DNA of 64,000 nucleotides from Rikenellaceae bacterium. GTDB taxonomy: Bacteria; Bacteroidota; Bacteroidia; Bacteroidales; Rikenellaceae. The notes below the pieces were generated by a model that had not been told where the DNA came from, made no database searches, and saw only the letters and a program-made list of their open reading frames with translations. Where the stretch lies: positions 128,251 to 192,250 of the forward strand of contig SUZM01000002.1 in assembly GCA_015059965.1 (NCBI GenBank), in the 5' to 3' direction. Below, piece by piece: positions 36,221 to 45,923 of this stretch. A program made the translations under genes and the position numbers. Every line of letters begins with the position of its first letter. The stretch's first letter is position 1.

Positions 36221-37314
36221 TCTTCAGCGTGATTTTCGTTCTTCAGAATCCGGACACGCTCCCCGGCCTGCAGGCGATAGACCCCGGCCGTGACCACCCT
36301 CTCGCCGGCCTTCACACCGCCCAGGATCGCTATGCGGCCGTTGCCGAAGGGGTTACCGAGCTTCACCTCGTGCAGCTCCACCCGATTCTCCTCTCCGACG
36401 ACCCAGACCCAGGTGCCCCCGCTTGCCGGAGCGTAGATGGCACTCAGCGGAAGCGAAACCGAGGTTGAGTCGGGATCGTTGATCTGCATGGAGATCGTGC
36501 ACGACATCCCGGGAGCAATGGGGTAGCGCATTGTGTCGGGGTTGATCAGGGTGAGGGAGGTGGGGAATCCCGAACCATCGGTCGAGGTACGGGCATGGTT
36601 CTTCAGGCGGGCGTTGAATCTGATGCCCGGGTAGTTGTCGAAGCGTACCGTGAAGCGGGTTGTGGGACGATCGAGCAGCGGCAGCGTATTCTCCGGAGAG
36701 GTGAACGATACGGTGCGCGTGAGCGGATTGACGAGTCGTGCGATCGGCTCACCCGAGCTCACCCGTTGGTAGGTATCGACATAGGTCGCCTCGATCACCC
36801 CCTTAAAGGGGGCTCGGATCTTCGTGTCGTTGAGCAGGGCCCGCGAGTTTTCGTATTTCGTGTGTGCTTGTGCGCGGCGTGTCACAGCGTTTTCGTACTC
36901 CTGCATCGAGATCGCCTCATGGGCCAGCAGGCGTTTCATGCGCCCGAGTTGCGACTCGGCCTCTTCATAGGCCGTGCGGTTGGCCTCCACCTCGAGCTCC
37001 ACCTCCCGCGGATCAAGCTCCGCGATCAGCGCACCCCGAGCTACGGTCTGCCCCTTCGATACGGGGACATCGAGTACCTGCCCTCCGATCTTGAAGGCCA
37101 GATTGACCGCATCATCGGGCGTGGAGAGACCCACGAACTCCTTGTCGATGGTTCCGAGCTCCTGCACGCGCTCCACCTTGACGCTCTTCGTCGTTTCGGA
37201 CTCCTCGTTTCTCGGGCCCCTTGTGCGGCATCCGACGACTGCGAGCAGCGCCAGGAGCATGAGCCGAGCGCAGCCTCTTCGCAGCGCCCATCCGGAATGA
37301 TTGCTTTGGAACAT
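36217..37314 (-). CDS. RND efflux periplasmic adaptor (membrane-fusion) lipoprotein
   Basis: A 365-residue membrane-fusion protein that joins the RND pump to the TolC-like duct. The N terminus has a lipobox (AVVGC) preceded by a hydrophobic run, so it is probably lipid-anchored in the inner membrane. The lipoyl/barrel-sandwich half includes LDVPVSKGQTVARGALIAELD, and the helical hairpin spans about 115-165. The start is ATG 37314 (MFQSNHSG). A further 13 upstream codons are possible but run into a 9-bp dyad. It begins 86 bp after a gene of the suf transcript, so it could have its own regulated promoter. Confidence 0.91.
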   Translation of the reverse strand: MFQSNHSGWALRRGCARLMLLALLAVVGCRTRGPRNEESETTKSVKVERVQELGTIDKEFVGLSTPDDAVNLAFKIGGQVLDVPVSKGQTVARGALIAELDPREVELEVEANRTAYEEAESQLGRMKRLLAHEAISMQEYENAVTRRAQAHTKYENSRALLNDTKIRAPFKGVIEATYVDTYQRVSSGEPIARLVNPLTRTVSFTSPENTLPLLDRPTTRFTVRFDNYPGIRFNARLKNHARTSTDGSGFPTSLTLINPDTMRYPIAPGMSCTISMQINDPDSTSVSLPLSAIYAPASGGTWVWVVGEENRVELHEVKLGNPFGNGRIAILGGVKAGERVVTAGVYRLQAGERVRILKNENHAEE

Positions 37315-37321
37315 AAAACAG

Positions 37322-37355
37322 AAATGTTGGCTTTCGCAGGGGAAAACCAACATTT
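37322..37355. promoter_or_regulatory. Dyad upstream of the efflux operon, candidate operator
   Basis: AAATGTTGG (37322-37330) and CCAACATTT (37347-37355) are perfect inverted copies separated by 16 bp, immediately 5' of the adaptor start. It could bind a dimeric repressor or form a leader hairpin. No regulator gene is adjacent. Confidence 0.35.
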
Positions 37356-37399
37356 ATACCAAATCGGTTCGGGCTCTTTCGAAGCGGCTCTTTTTGTGC

Positions 37400-38524
37400 C
37401 TAATTGAGCTCAATATCGCGACAGTTGCGCTTGTCGATGATCACACCGTCCTCGAGGGTTACCACTCCGTTGTTGGCTCTGAGCAACGTGCGGATCGTGT
37501 GGACGTCGATGTTGCAGCAACGCACCGGGCGACTCTCGTGAAAGCTCCATACGCCCTCTTCGTTCAGGGCATCGGGCGTAAGGCAGATCACCGTGGCTCC
37601 TTCGCGATCGGCACGGTCGATGAGCATCCTCAGGCGATGGGCACAGCCGTTGCGCAACCGTTTGAAGTTGTTGATGCAGAGCATGTAAAGCTTTCCTTCG
37701 GTTTGCAGAACCTCCTCGGTGATATCTCCCGCCTGGTCGCGCAGGGCAAACTCGGCGATCGAGGCCCGGATGGGCGGGGTGTCGAAGTCGGTGCGGGTCT
37801 CGACCCACTCCCAACGGCTCTCGTCCTGCCACTCGGTATCGGTGAGCGAGAATTCGCGCAGCTTGCCGCTCTTGCGGTTGCGGTAGACAAGGATCGTCTC
37901 GCTCTGCTCGCTCTCCTCCTCGAGGCTCTCGGCATCGGGGTGGAGGCGTTCGGTGCGCAGATCCACCCCGATCTTGTAGGGGAGGAAGTCGATGAATGGA
38001 AGGTGGCGGCTGCAGTAGATCCCCAGACCCATCGAACCACTGAAGAAGATCAGGGTGAGGAGCACCTCGGCCGGCTTGAAGGCGAAGATCTTGTCGGGGC
38101 GGTAGCGATACCACACCACAAAGGCCATGGGCAGCAGCAGCAGATTCTTCAGAAAGGTCTCCCAGGGGGAGAGTTTGAGGGCATCGCCGAAGCAGCCGCA
38201 GTCCTCGACCGGCAACACCGTGGCGCTCAGCAGCGACAGAAGCGTGAAGAACGACATCGAGGCCAGGGCGAAGATCGAGACCAGGCGGATGCGGACCTTG
38301 CACAGAAGCATGCAGCCCATCATCAGCTCGGCGCCGCAGAGCCAGATGGAGAAGGCCATTGCCAGGCGACTCAGCTCCTCGAACCCGTAGATAGCCAGGT
38401 ACTCATCGACCTTCAGGGCCGTACCCCAGGGATCGATCACCTTGCTTAGTCCCGAGAAGACAAATGTGATCCCCATTACGATACGACAGACGGTGGCTGT
38501 CCACTTCAGCAGACGCGGTTGCAT
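37400..38524 (-). CDS. DoxX/MauE-like membrane protein with C-terminal soluble domain
   Basis: A 374-residue protein. The N-terminal half has about five membrane helices of the DoxX/MauE type, starting CRIVMGITFVFSGLSKVIDP and including the paired-cysteine segment VEDCGCFGDAL characteristic of MauE-like proteins. The C-terminal about 190 residues form a soluble, probably periplasmic or cytosolic, domain with several Cys (CINN, RPVRCCNID, RNCRD). The family is conserved in Bacteroidales without a known function; a redox or thiol role is an inference. It starts 3 bp after tmk and is the last gene of the suf run. Confidence 0.78.
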   Translation of the reverse strand: MQPRLLKWTATVCRIVMGITFVFSGLSKVIDPWGTALKVDEYLAIYGFEELSRLAMAFSIWLCGAELMMGCMLLCKVRIRLVSIFALASMSFFTLLSLLSATVLPVEDCGCFGDALKLSPWETFLKNLLLLPMAFVVWYRYRPDKIFAFKPAEVLLTLIFFSGSMGLGIYCSRHLPFIDFLPYKIGVDLRTERLHPDAESLEEESEQSETILVYRNRKSGKLREFSLTDTEWQDESRWEWVETRTDFDTPPIRASIAEFALRDQAGDITEEVLQTEGKLYMLCINNFKRLRNGCAHRLRMLIDRADREGATVICLTPDALNEEGVWSFHESRPVRCCNIDVHTIRTLLRANNGVVTLEDGVIIDKRNCRDIELN

Positions 38525-38527
38525 GGC

Positions 38528-39214
38528 TTATTGGTGCTTGATTAGGGGGGTTACGATCTTTTCGATGCGCGAGAAGATCTCCTCGGGCGAGGCCATCGAC
38601 CCCGAGCCGTCGTCGCAGCTCACCACGCGCAGGGCCTCGTCGTGGTCGGCAGCCGTGAGGTAGACCTCGCGTACGCACTGCTGCAGGTCAAGCGATCCTT
38701 CGTGAATATCTCTGCCCCCTTGCAGGTAGTTGCGGTCATCCCCTTCGCGCTGCTCGCTCAGTTTGCGCTCGGTGAAGGCAAAGGGAACATCCAAAAAGAG
38801 CGAGAGGTCCGGGCGCGGAATGGCGTAGTGGTGGTATTCCAGCTCCAGGATCCACTCCGCGAGGCGATCGCGCTCCTCGCGGGTGTGCAGTTTGGCGCAC
38901 TGGTAGCCGATGTTCGAGTAGACGTAGCGATCCAGAACAACGGCCTTGCCTTCGGCAAGCCATCCGCGAATCAGCTTCGCGGCATCGTTGCGGTCGCCGG
39001 CATAGAGCAACGCCACCAGGTAGGGGTTGACCTGCTCCACCGATCCGAATTCGCCTCGCAGGAAGCGGGCGATGAGCTCCCCATAGACCGGGGCATCAAA
39101 GCGCGGGAAGTGGAGGTATTCGCTCTTCATCCCCTGTTTCTCGAGGTATTGGCGCAGGAGTTGTATCTGGGTCGATTTTCCGGCTCCGTCGAGCCCTTCC
39201 AGGACAATAAGCAT
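38528..39214 (-). CDS. tmk: Thymidylate kinase
   Basis: A 228-residue P-loop kinase phosphorylating dTMP to dTDP. Walker A is EGLDGAGKST at the N terminus, the DR(Y) motif is VVLDRYVYSNIGYQ, and the LID region follows DLSLFLDVPF. Length is slightly above the usual 205-215. It lies 21 bp after sufS and 3 bp before the DoxX-like gene, and seems to travel with the suf transcript. Confidence 0.95.
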   Translation of the reverse strand: MLIVLEGLDGAGKSTQIQLLRQYLEKQGMKSEYLHFPRFDAPVYGELIARFLRGEFGSVEQVNPYLVALLYAGDRNDAAKLIRGWLAEGKAVVLDRYVYSNIGYQCAKLHTREERDRLAEWILELEYHHYAIPRPDLSLFLDVPFAFTERKLSEQREGDDRNYLQGGRDIHEGSLDLQQCVREVYLTAADHDEALRVVSCDDGSGSMASPEEIFSRIEKIVTPLIKHQ

Positions 39215-39235
39215 AACAGGTCTCTTCTTTTGGGT

Positions 39236-40453
39236 TTATCGTAACATGCGGACGGCGCGCTTCAAGGCTGCCTCCAGCTGATCAATCTCTTCGTGGGTGT
39301 TATACAGGCCGATCGAGGCGCGGCACATCCCCTTCACTCCGAAATGTTTCATCACCGGCTCGGCGCAGTGCTGTCCGGTACGAATGGCCACGCCCAGCTT
39401 GTCGAGGATCATCCCCACATCGTAGGGGTGCGTCCCCTCGATCGTAAAGGAGAGGATGGCACACTTCGAGGGGTCGTTGCCGTAGATTCGCAACCCCTCG
39501 ATTGCGTTCAGGCGCTCGGTGGCGTAGTGCAACAGGTCGCTTTCGTGCGCCTCCACGGCTTTCAGGTCCAGTCGGCTCAAGTAGCGGATTGCCTCGGCGA
39601 GCCCTACGGCCCCGATGAAGTTGGCTGTGCCGGCTTCGAACTTTAGGGGCAGCTCGGCGTAGGTCGTCCGCTCGAAGGAGACACGATCCACCATGTCGCC
39701 GCCACAAAGGAATGGAGGCATCTTTTCGAGGAGTTCGCGCTTACCGTAGAGGATACCAATGCCCGTCGGGCCGTAGAGTTTGTGGCCCGAGAAGGCGTAG
39801 AAGTCGCAGTCGAGCTCCTCGACATTCACGCCGCCATGTACCACCCCCTGGCATCCGTCGATCACCACCACAGCCCCCGCGGCGTGGGCCTTCTCGATCA
39901 TCGGTTTCAGTTCGGGGCGAGTGCCTAAGGTGTTTGAGGCCTGCGTGATGGCTACCACGCGGGTACGTTCGTCGAGTAACTCGGGGAGCTGTTCGCTCAT
40001 CAGTCGCCCCGTATCGTCGAACCTCAGGACACGCAATTCAGCCCCCTTGCGCTCACACATCAGTTGCCAGGGGACGATGTTCGAGTGGTGCTCCATCTCG
40101 CTGACAATGAGGTTGTCGCCCGCTTTAAGGAAGGCTTCGCAGTAGCTGTAGGCCACGGTATTGAGCGAGGCGGTGGCCCCGGCCGTGAAGATCACCTCCG
40201 AGCGATCCTTGGCTCCGATGAAGCGGCGCACCTCTTCGCGTGCGGCCTCATACTGCTCGGTCATCTGCTCGGCCAGGTAGTGGGCTCCGCGGTGGATATT
40301 GCCGTTCAGCGTGCGGTAGAGTTCCCCCGTCTTTTCAATAACACACGCGGGCTTTTGGGCCGTGGCTCCGCTGTCGAGGTAGATCAGCGGGCGGCCATAG
40401 ACCCGGCTCTCGAGGATCGGGAAGTCGTTGCGTATTTTCTGGATATCGAACAT
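39236..40453 (-). CDS. sufS: Cysteine desulfurase SufS
   Basis: A 405-residue PLP enzyme that takes sulfur from cysteine for Fe-S cluster assembly. The Schiff-base Lys lies in AFSGHKLYGPTGIGILYG. The class II (SufS/CsdA) active-site Cys is in RTGQHCAEPVMKHFGV near residue 360. The His preceding PLP in SEMEHHSNIVPWQ is also conserved. It ends 3 bp before... sufD starts upstream at 40457-41245, so the two are directly coupled. No SufE/SufU partner is in the window. Confidence 0.96.
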   Translation of the reverse strand: MFDIQKIRNDFPILESRVYGRPLIYLDSGATAQKPACVIEKTGELYRTLNGNIHRGAHYLAEQMTEQYEAAREEVRRFIGAKDRSEVIFTAGATASLNTVAYSYCEAFLKAGDNLIVSEMEHHSNIVPWQLMCERKGAELRVLRFDDTGRLMSEQLPELLDERTRVVAITQASNTLGTRPELKPMIEKAHAAGAVVVIDGCQGVVHGGVNVEELDCDFYAFSGHKLYGPTGIGILYGKRELLEKMPPFLCGGDMVDRVSFERTTYAELPLKFEAGTANFIGAVGLAEAIRYLSRLDLKAVEAHESDLLHYATERLNAIEGLRIYGNDPSKCAILSFTIEGTHPYDVGMILDKLGVAIRTGQHCAEPVMKHFGVKGMCRASIGLYNTHEEIDQLEAALKRAVRMLR

Positions 40454-40456
40454 GGC

Positions 40457-41245
40457 TTACATGGCTTGCAATTTCTCGGAGACGAGTTCGCAGAGCAGCG
40501 CCCCGAGTGCTTCGTGGGAGTGGTGGCAGACCACATCGCCCGCAAAGCCCTCGATCTGCAGTCGGCGGGCCAGCTGTTCGCTCAGGCCGCGCTGGCGCAT
40601 GTAGAGGATGGCATCGCCATCGAGCTGACCCACCGTGGCGCCGTGCGAACACTTCACATCGTCGGCATAGATCTCCAGCTGGGGCTCGGTGCGGATGCGC
40701 GAGCCGGGCGTAAGCTCGATGTTGCGGCTTGTCTGACGGGCATCGGTGCGCTGGGCATCGCGGGCCACATAGACCAGACCCCGGAAGCGCCCGAAGGCCT
40801 CCTCGCCGCTGGCAACTCCCTTTATCGTTGATTCGCTTGTGCAGTCCGAGTGGTTATGTTCGGTGCGCAGCACCACTTCGCAGTGCTCCTTTTCGGCCGC
40901 CAGGAAGAGCCCTCGCAGGCGGCTCTCGGCATGCGGGCCATTGAGTGAGAGGCAGATGTCGGCATTCGAGGAGCCGAGTTGCAGCAGTGTCAGGTCGCTT
41001 GCCGAACCCTCCTCCTGGAGGATCTTCAGCGTGCGAAAACTCTCGGCCGTGAAGATCTCGGTAAGCTCCAGACGGGCACCTCGCTCCAGGCGGATCGTGC
41101 TCTCACTGCTGTCGTTACCGTTGTGCAGGATCACCAGCCGGCGCACCGTGTCGGGGGCAAGGGTCAGCTCTGCGATGGCCGAGGCCTCCACGAACTCCAC
41201 CCCCGCCATGCGGGCGAGCTGTTCTTGAATCGTTTGCTGCTCCAT
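40457..41245 (-). CDS. sufD: SufD-like Fe-S scaffold subunit, short form
   Basis: A 262-residue member of the SufBD family. The C-terminal beta-helix signature is clear: DDVKCSHGATVGQLDGDAILYMRQRG, with the His and Cys conserved near the SufC-binding end. Typical SufD proteins have about 420-450 residues; here almost the entire N-terminal helical region is missing. The start overlaps the sufC stop (TAATG), so no upstream extension is hidden. It therefore looks like a naturally compact SufD rather than a sequencing break. In the SufBC2D complex it helps form the cluster-assembly site with SufB. Confidence 0.87.
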   Translation of the reverse strand: MEQQTIQEQLARMAGVEFVEASAIAELTLAPDTVRRLVILHNGNDSSESTIRLERGARLELTEIFTAESFRTLKILQEEGSASDLTLLQLGSSNADICLSLNGPHAESRLRGLFLAAEKEHCEVVLRTEHNHSDCTSESTIKGVASGEEAFGRFRGLVYVARDAQRTDARQTSRNIELTPGSRIRTEPQLEIYADDVKCSHGATVGQLDGDAILYMRQRGLSEQLARRLQIEGFAGDVVCHHSHEALGALLCELVSEKLQAM

Positions 41246-42000
41246 TACTCCTCCTTGTAGTCGTTAATGAGCCAGTCGTAGCCCTCCTTTTCGAGCTTCA
41301 GGGCCAGCGACTTATCGCCCGAGTAGATGATGCGGCCCTTATAGAGCACATGCACAAAGTCGGGGACGATGTAGTCCAGCAGGCGCTGGTAGTGGGTGAT
41401 GACCACCGTGGCATTCTCCGGTGTGTGGAGCTTCGTCACGCCCGTGGCGACGATGCGCAGGGCGTCGATGTCCAGACCCGAGTCGGTCTCATCCAGGATG
41501 GCGAGCTTCGGCTCCAACATCGCCATCTGGAAGATCTCGTTCTTCTTCTTCTCACCGCCCGAGAACCCCTCGTTTACCGAGCGGGCCGTGAGCTTCGAGT
41601 CCAGCTCCACGATGGCGCTCTTCTCGCGCATCAGCTTCAGGAACTGGGCAGCCGTCAGCGGCTCCTGACCACGGAACTTGCGCTGCTCGTTTACGGCCTG
41701 CTTCATGAAGTTGGCCATCGTTACACCGGGGATCTCCACCGGATACTGGAAGCCGAGGAACAGGCCCATTGCCGCACGCTCCTCGATCGAAAGCTCCAGC
41801 AGGTTCTTGCCCTCGAAGCAGACCTCACCGGCCGTGACCGTGAACTTCTCGTTGCCGGCCAGCACCGAGGCTAAGGTCGATTTTCCCGAACCGTTGGGGC
41901 CCATAATGGCATGCACCTCACCGGCCTTCACCTCCAGGTTGATTCCCTTGAGGATCTCCTTCTCGCCGACCGAGGCATGCAGATTCTTAACACTTAACAT
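41245..42000 (-). CDS. sufC: Fe-S assembly ATPase SufC
   Basis: A 251-residue ABC ATPase. Walker A is GPNGSGKST, the signature is GFSGGEKKKNEIFQ (the characteristic SufC form), and Walker B is LAILDETDSGLDIDAL. SufC dimerises on SufB-SufD and drives cluster assembly. It is separated from sufB by 107 bp of A+T-rich sequence with no clear promoter, and overlaps the sufD start by one base. Confidence 0.97.
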   Translation of the reverse strand: MLSVKNLHASVGEKEILKGINLEVKAGEVHAIMGPNGSGKSTLASVLAGNEKFTVTAGEVCFEGKNLLELSIEERAAMGLFLGFQYPVEIPGVTMANFMKQAVNEQRKFRGQEPLTAAQFLKLMREKSAIVELDSKLTARSVNEGFSGGEKKKNEIFQMAMLEPKLAILDETDSGLDIDALRIVATGVTKLHTPENATVVITHYQRLLDYIVPDFVHVLYKGRIIYSGDKSLALKLEKEGYDWLINDYKEE

Positions 42001-42107
42001 ATTTCTAGTCTTTTGTTTTCGCTTTTCTTACCGTTTATGCGGTTTTTTAGTTTTTGGCTGTTTCGATTCTCCCCGCTCCCTCAATTCCTAAATTAGAAAA
42101 TCGTGAA

Positions 42108-43553
<1,446 letters not shown>

Positions 43554-43574
43554 AGGGTGTCGTGTTTAATCTGA

Positions 43575-43605
43575 CAAAGATACAAAAACTATTGCAAAAT
43601 ACAAA
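43575..43605 (-). promoter_or_regulatory. Canonical promoter of the suf operon
   Basis: On the minus strand TTTG (43605-43602), 19-bp spacer, TATCTTTG (43582-43575). It lies 21 bp before the sufB ATG. Confidence 0.83.
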
Positions 43606-43682
43606 CCGAATATCGCCAAATTCCCTTCGGATTCAAAACATGCCTAAAATAATTTCGCAAACAAATTTAACCGCTTCTAAAC

Positions 43683-43717
43683 AAAAAAGAGAGTCTCCCA
43701 TTGCGGAAAACTCTCTT
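43683..43717 (-). terminator. Terminator of the fimbrillin-like gene
   Basis: An 8-bp stem AAGAGAGT/ACTCTCTT (43687-43694, 43710-43717) is followed by six T on the minus strand, starting 24 bp after the stop. Confidence 0.7.
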
Positions 43718-43740
43718 CAAGTCGAATATTCTCTCTTGGG

Positions 43741-45555
43741 CTACTTCTTGTAGCGTACTTTCAGCCACTCCACTTCGGTGCGGGGACCCGAGGCCCCATA
43801 CTCGTGGTGGAAGATGATTCGGTTGTTGCTCTGGCTGAATACAAATACCTTGCTCGAGGGCGAATCCAATGATTGCGAATCGTCATTGGTCAGCTCGATG
43901 CTTGCAATCTCCTCTACCTTGCTCGAACCGTTGCCGATGTGTACCGATACGGTTGCATCGATGACACCGGAGTGGTCTACCGACGAGGTGATGTAGAAGG
44001 GAATCTCTACACCCGAGGGGATATGGAATTTGGGCGAAGCGATCTTCGGATCGCGGAAACGACCCTCCAGCCATACGCCACCCGTGCCGTCCCAATCAAT
44101 CTGCACCTGTCCCGAATCGAGGACATCACCATTCGATACATCACTCCAGGGGTAGAATTGAGATTTACCTTCGTTGATCGAGTCGTAAAAACCGTAGCAC
44201 CCCGAGTCGTGTTTGGTGCGGTAGGGGATTCCCGTGACGTAGATGGTCTTCTCGGGGCTCTCAAAGCGACCGCTGTAGCGGGTCTCGATGTAAGCTTTGG
44301 CTTTATACTCACCCCAGCGGATGCCGTCGTAGATCGAGAGCAAAAAGAAGGAGTCGTGTCCGATGATTCCGTTGGCATAGGGAAGCGGATAGTCCTTGCC
44401 GTTGATGTGTACACCGGCCTCGGTAATCATCGAGGTCTGAATGCCCGAGTAGGTGGAGTGGGCATCGGACTTGGTCTCGTCGAGCCAACGTTCGCCGAGG
44501 ATGATTTCGGAGTTGGTCATCTCGTTGGCACGGTCGGCATTGGCATCATTCAGGAAGTAGTCGTAGCTGCTTCGTGCGCCGCAGGTCAGGGTCGGAGTCT
44601 CCCACTTGACCTCAGCCTTATAGGTCGTAGCGCGACGGAATACCTGTCCCTTGTAACTGTGTCCCAGAGTTCCCTTGTCGCTCTCGAAGATCAGGATGAA
44701 GTCGTTCAACTTTGTATCGGGAGGCAGGGCAATAAAGAACCCTTTGGGGTCGGGATTGGTGATAAGAATCTCCTCCGAGGTGGTGAAGTTTGACTGACAC
44801 ACTTGGCTGATGATGTCGTAAGTAAAGCCCGTGTTGAAGGGGGTGCCGTCTTTCTGACGCAGGCGCACGGTGCGCAGCGTCGTGGGGGCCTCCTCTCCCG
44901 TGAGCTTGACATGTAGTAGCGAGTTGGCCGAGGTGAAGTAGAAGTTCACATCGCCCTTGGGGGCCGATACGGCGCAGGCCGTCAGCAGGGCGGCGTTCTC
45001 ATCCGTGCCATCCTGTGTCTTGTAGTCCTTGGTAAAGGTGTAGGACTTGAAGTCGGCCGAAGCGGGGTAGAGGGCAAAGTAGTTGTCCACATCGGCTGCG
45101 TAGTCGAAGTTTCCCTTGAACTTTACATCGCTGTTGCCACTTCCCTGGGCCACCATCACGGCCGGCGAGGTCTTGCCGATGCCACCCGTGGAGAAGATGC
45201 TTATCATGTCGCCCTCCTCCCACTCAAAGTGGGTGTAGTCACTGCCGGTAATCGTAACGCGGGTCTCATCGCCCGTCTGGGCGGGATCGTCGATATCCTC
45301 GGCCTCCTCTTCGGGGGTGGGCTGAATGGGGGCCGACTCCTCGAATGAGCCCTCATAGCCGCCCTCATCGGGCGATATAGGGTTCGCCTCTCCTGTCGAG
45401 CCTACCAGCGTAGGAACAGAGACCGAAGCCTCGAAATTACCCAATGTAATCGTACCCCAATTGGGCAAATCGGTGTTCACCGGTGGGGTGGGGTCGTCGT
45501 CTGAACATGCCACAACAAGCGACAAGGTCAGCATGTATGCCAATAATCGTTTCAT
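43741..45555 (-). CDS. Fimbrillin-like lipoprotein
   Basis: A 604-residue exported lipoprotein with a lipobox (LVVAC, Cys17) followed by acidic residues. A low-complexity Pro/Glu/Asp stretch (about 60-95) leads into a domain beginning RVTITGSDYTHFEWEEGDMISIFST, which is the usual opening of Bacteroidales FimA/Mfa-like and fimbrillin-family proteins. The remaining about 300 residues look like further Ig-like sandwiches and are longer than in a simple pilin subunit. It could be a tip or accessory component or a stand-alone surface lipoprotein. A 47-residue peptide gene precedes it by 25 bp on the same transcript. Confidence 0.78.
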   Translation of the reverse strand: MKRLLAYMLTLSLVVACSDDDPTPPVNTDLPNWGTITLGNFEASVSVPTLVGSTGEANPISPDEGGYEGSFEESAPIQPTPEEEAEDIDDPAQTGDETRVTITGSDYTHFEWEEGDMISIFSTGGIGKTSPAVMVAQGSGNSDVKFKGNFDYAADVDNYFALYPASADFKSYTFTKDYKTQDGTDENAALLTACAVSAPKGDVNFYFTSANSLLHVKLTGEEAPTTLRTVRLRQKDGTPFNTGFTYDIISQVCQSNFTTSEEILITNPDPKGFFIALPPDTKLNDFILIFESDKGTLGHSYKGQVFRRATTYKAEVKWETPTLTCGARSSYDYFLNDANADRANEMTNSEIILGERWLDETKSDAHSTYSGIQTSMITEAGVHINGKDYPLPYANGIIGHDSFFLLSIYDGIRWGEYKAKAYIETRYSGRFESPEKTIYVTGIPYRTKHDSGCYGFYDSINEGKSQFYPWSDVSNGDVLDSGQVQIDWDGTGGVWLEGRFRDPKIASPKFHIPSGVEIPFYITSSVDHSGVIDATVSVHIGNGSSKVEEIASIELTNDDSQSLDSPSSKVFVFSQSNNRIIFHHEYGASGPRTEVEWLKVRYKK

Positions 45556-45580
45556 CTTTTCTGCTTATTATTATTTTGTA

Positions 45581-45724
45581 CTAATTGTTGTCGTCCTCGA
45601 GGTTGCCTCCGCCTTCGGTATCACCGATACCTGTGTCTGCGCCACTGCTAGCACTAAAACCCTGCTCTACGTTCATCTCTACGATCTCCACCTCGGGGGT
45701 GGTGTACTGTTGTGTTGTTTTCAT
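45581..45724 (-). CDS. 47-residue peptide gene upstream of the fimbrillin-like gene
   Basis: A complete frame ATG 45724 to TAG 45581. The product starts MKTTQQYTTPEVEIVEMNVE and continues QGFSASSGADTGIGDTEGGG. The pattern Y-x-x-PE-x-E-x-V, then GF-x-x-S, then a Gly-rich acidic tail, is a recurrent form of small peptides beside Bacteroidales fimbrillin and adhesin genes. It lacks a signal peptide, so its destination is unknown. A canonical promoter lies 63 bp upstream and the fimbrillin gene starts 25 bp downstream, so it is the first gene of a two-gene unit. Confidence 0.72.
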   Translation of the reverse strand: MKTTQQYTTPEVEIVEMNVEQGFSASSGADTGIGDTEGGGNLEDDNN

Positions 45725-45786
45725 CTCTCTTTTGTTTTTAATTTGTTAACCTACCTTTTATCTCGTTTAACCTTGATAATTTTTAA

Positions 45787-45818
45787 CAAAATTAGATAAA
45801 AAATCCCAGACGATCAAA
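45787..45818 (-). promoter_or_regulatory. Canonical promoter of the peptide-fimbrillin unit
   Basis: On the minus strand TTTG (45818-45815), 20-bp spacer, TAATTTTG (45794-45787). The leader is about 55 nt. Confidence 0.8.
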
Positions 45819-45868
45819 TTTTCAATGTTAAGAAATTGTTAAGTTTTTTGATCGGTAGCGCGGTGATA

Positions 45869-45896
45869 TAAAAAAGAAGAGATTTTTCTCTTCTTT
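45869..45896 (-). terminator. Terminator of the ROK-GNAT unit
   Basis: Perfect 9-bp stem AAAGAAGAG-ATTTTT-CTCTTCTTT (45873-45896), followed on the minus strand by TTTTTATAT. It lies 27 bp after the GNAT stop. Confidence 0.78.
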
Positions 45897-45923
45897 CGTG
45901 GTGCCTTCAATCTCTGAGAGGCC

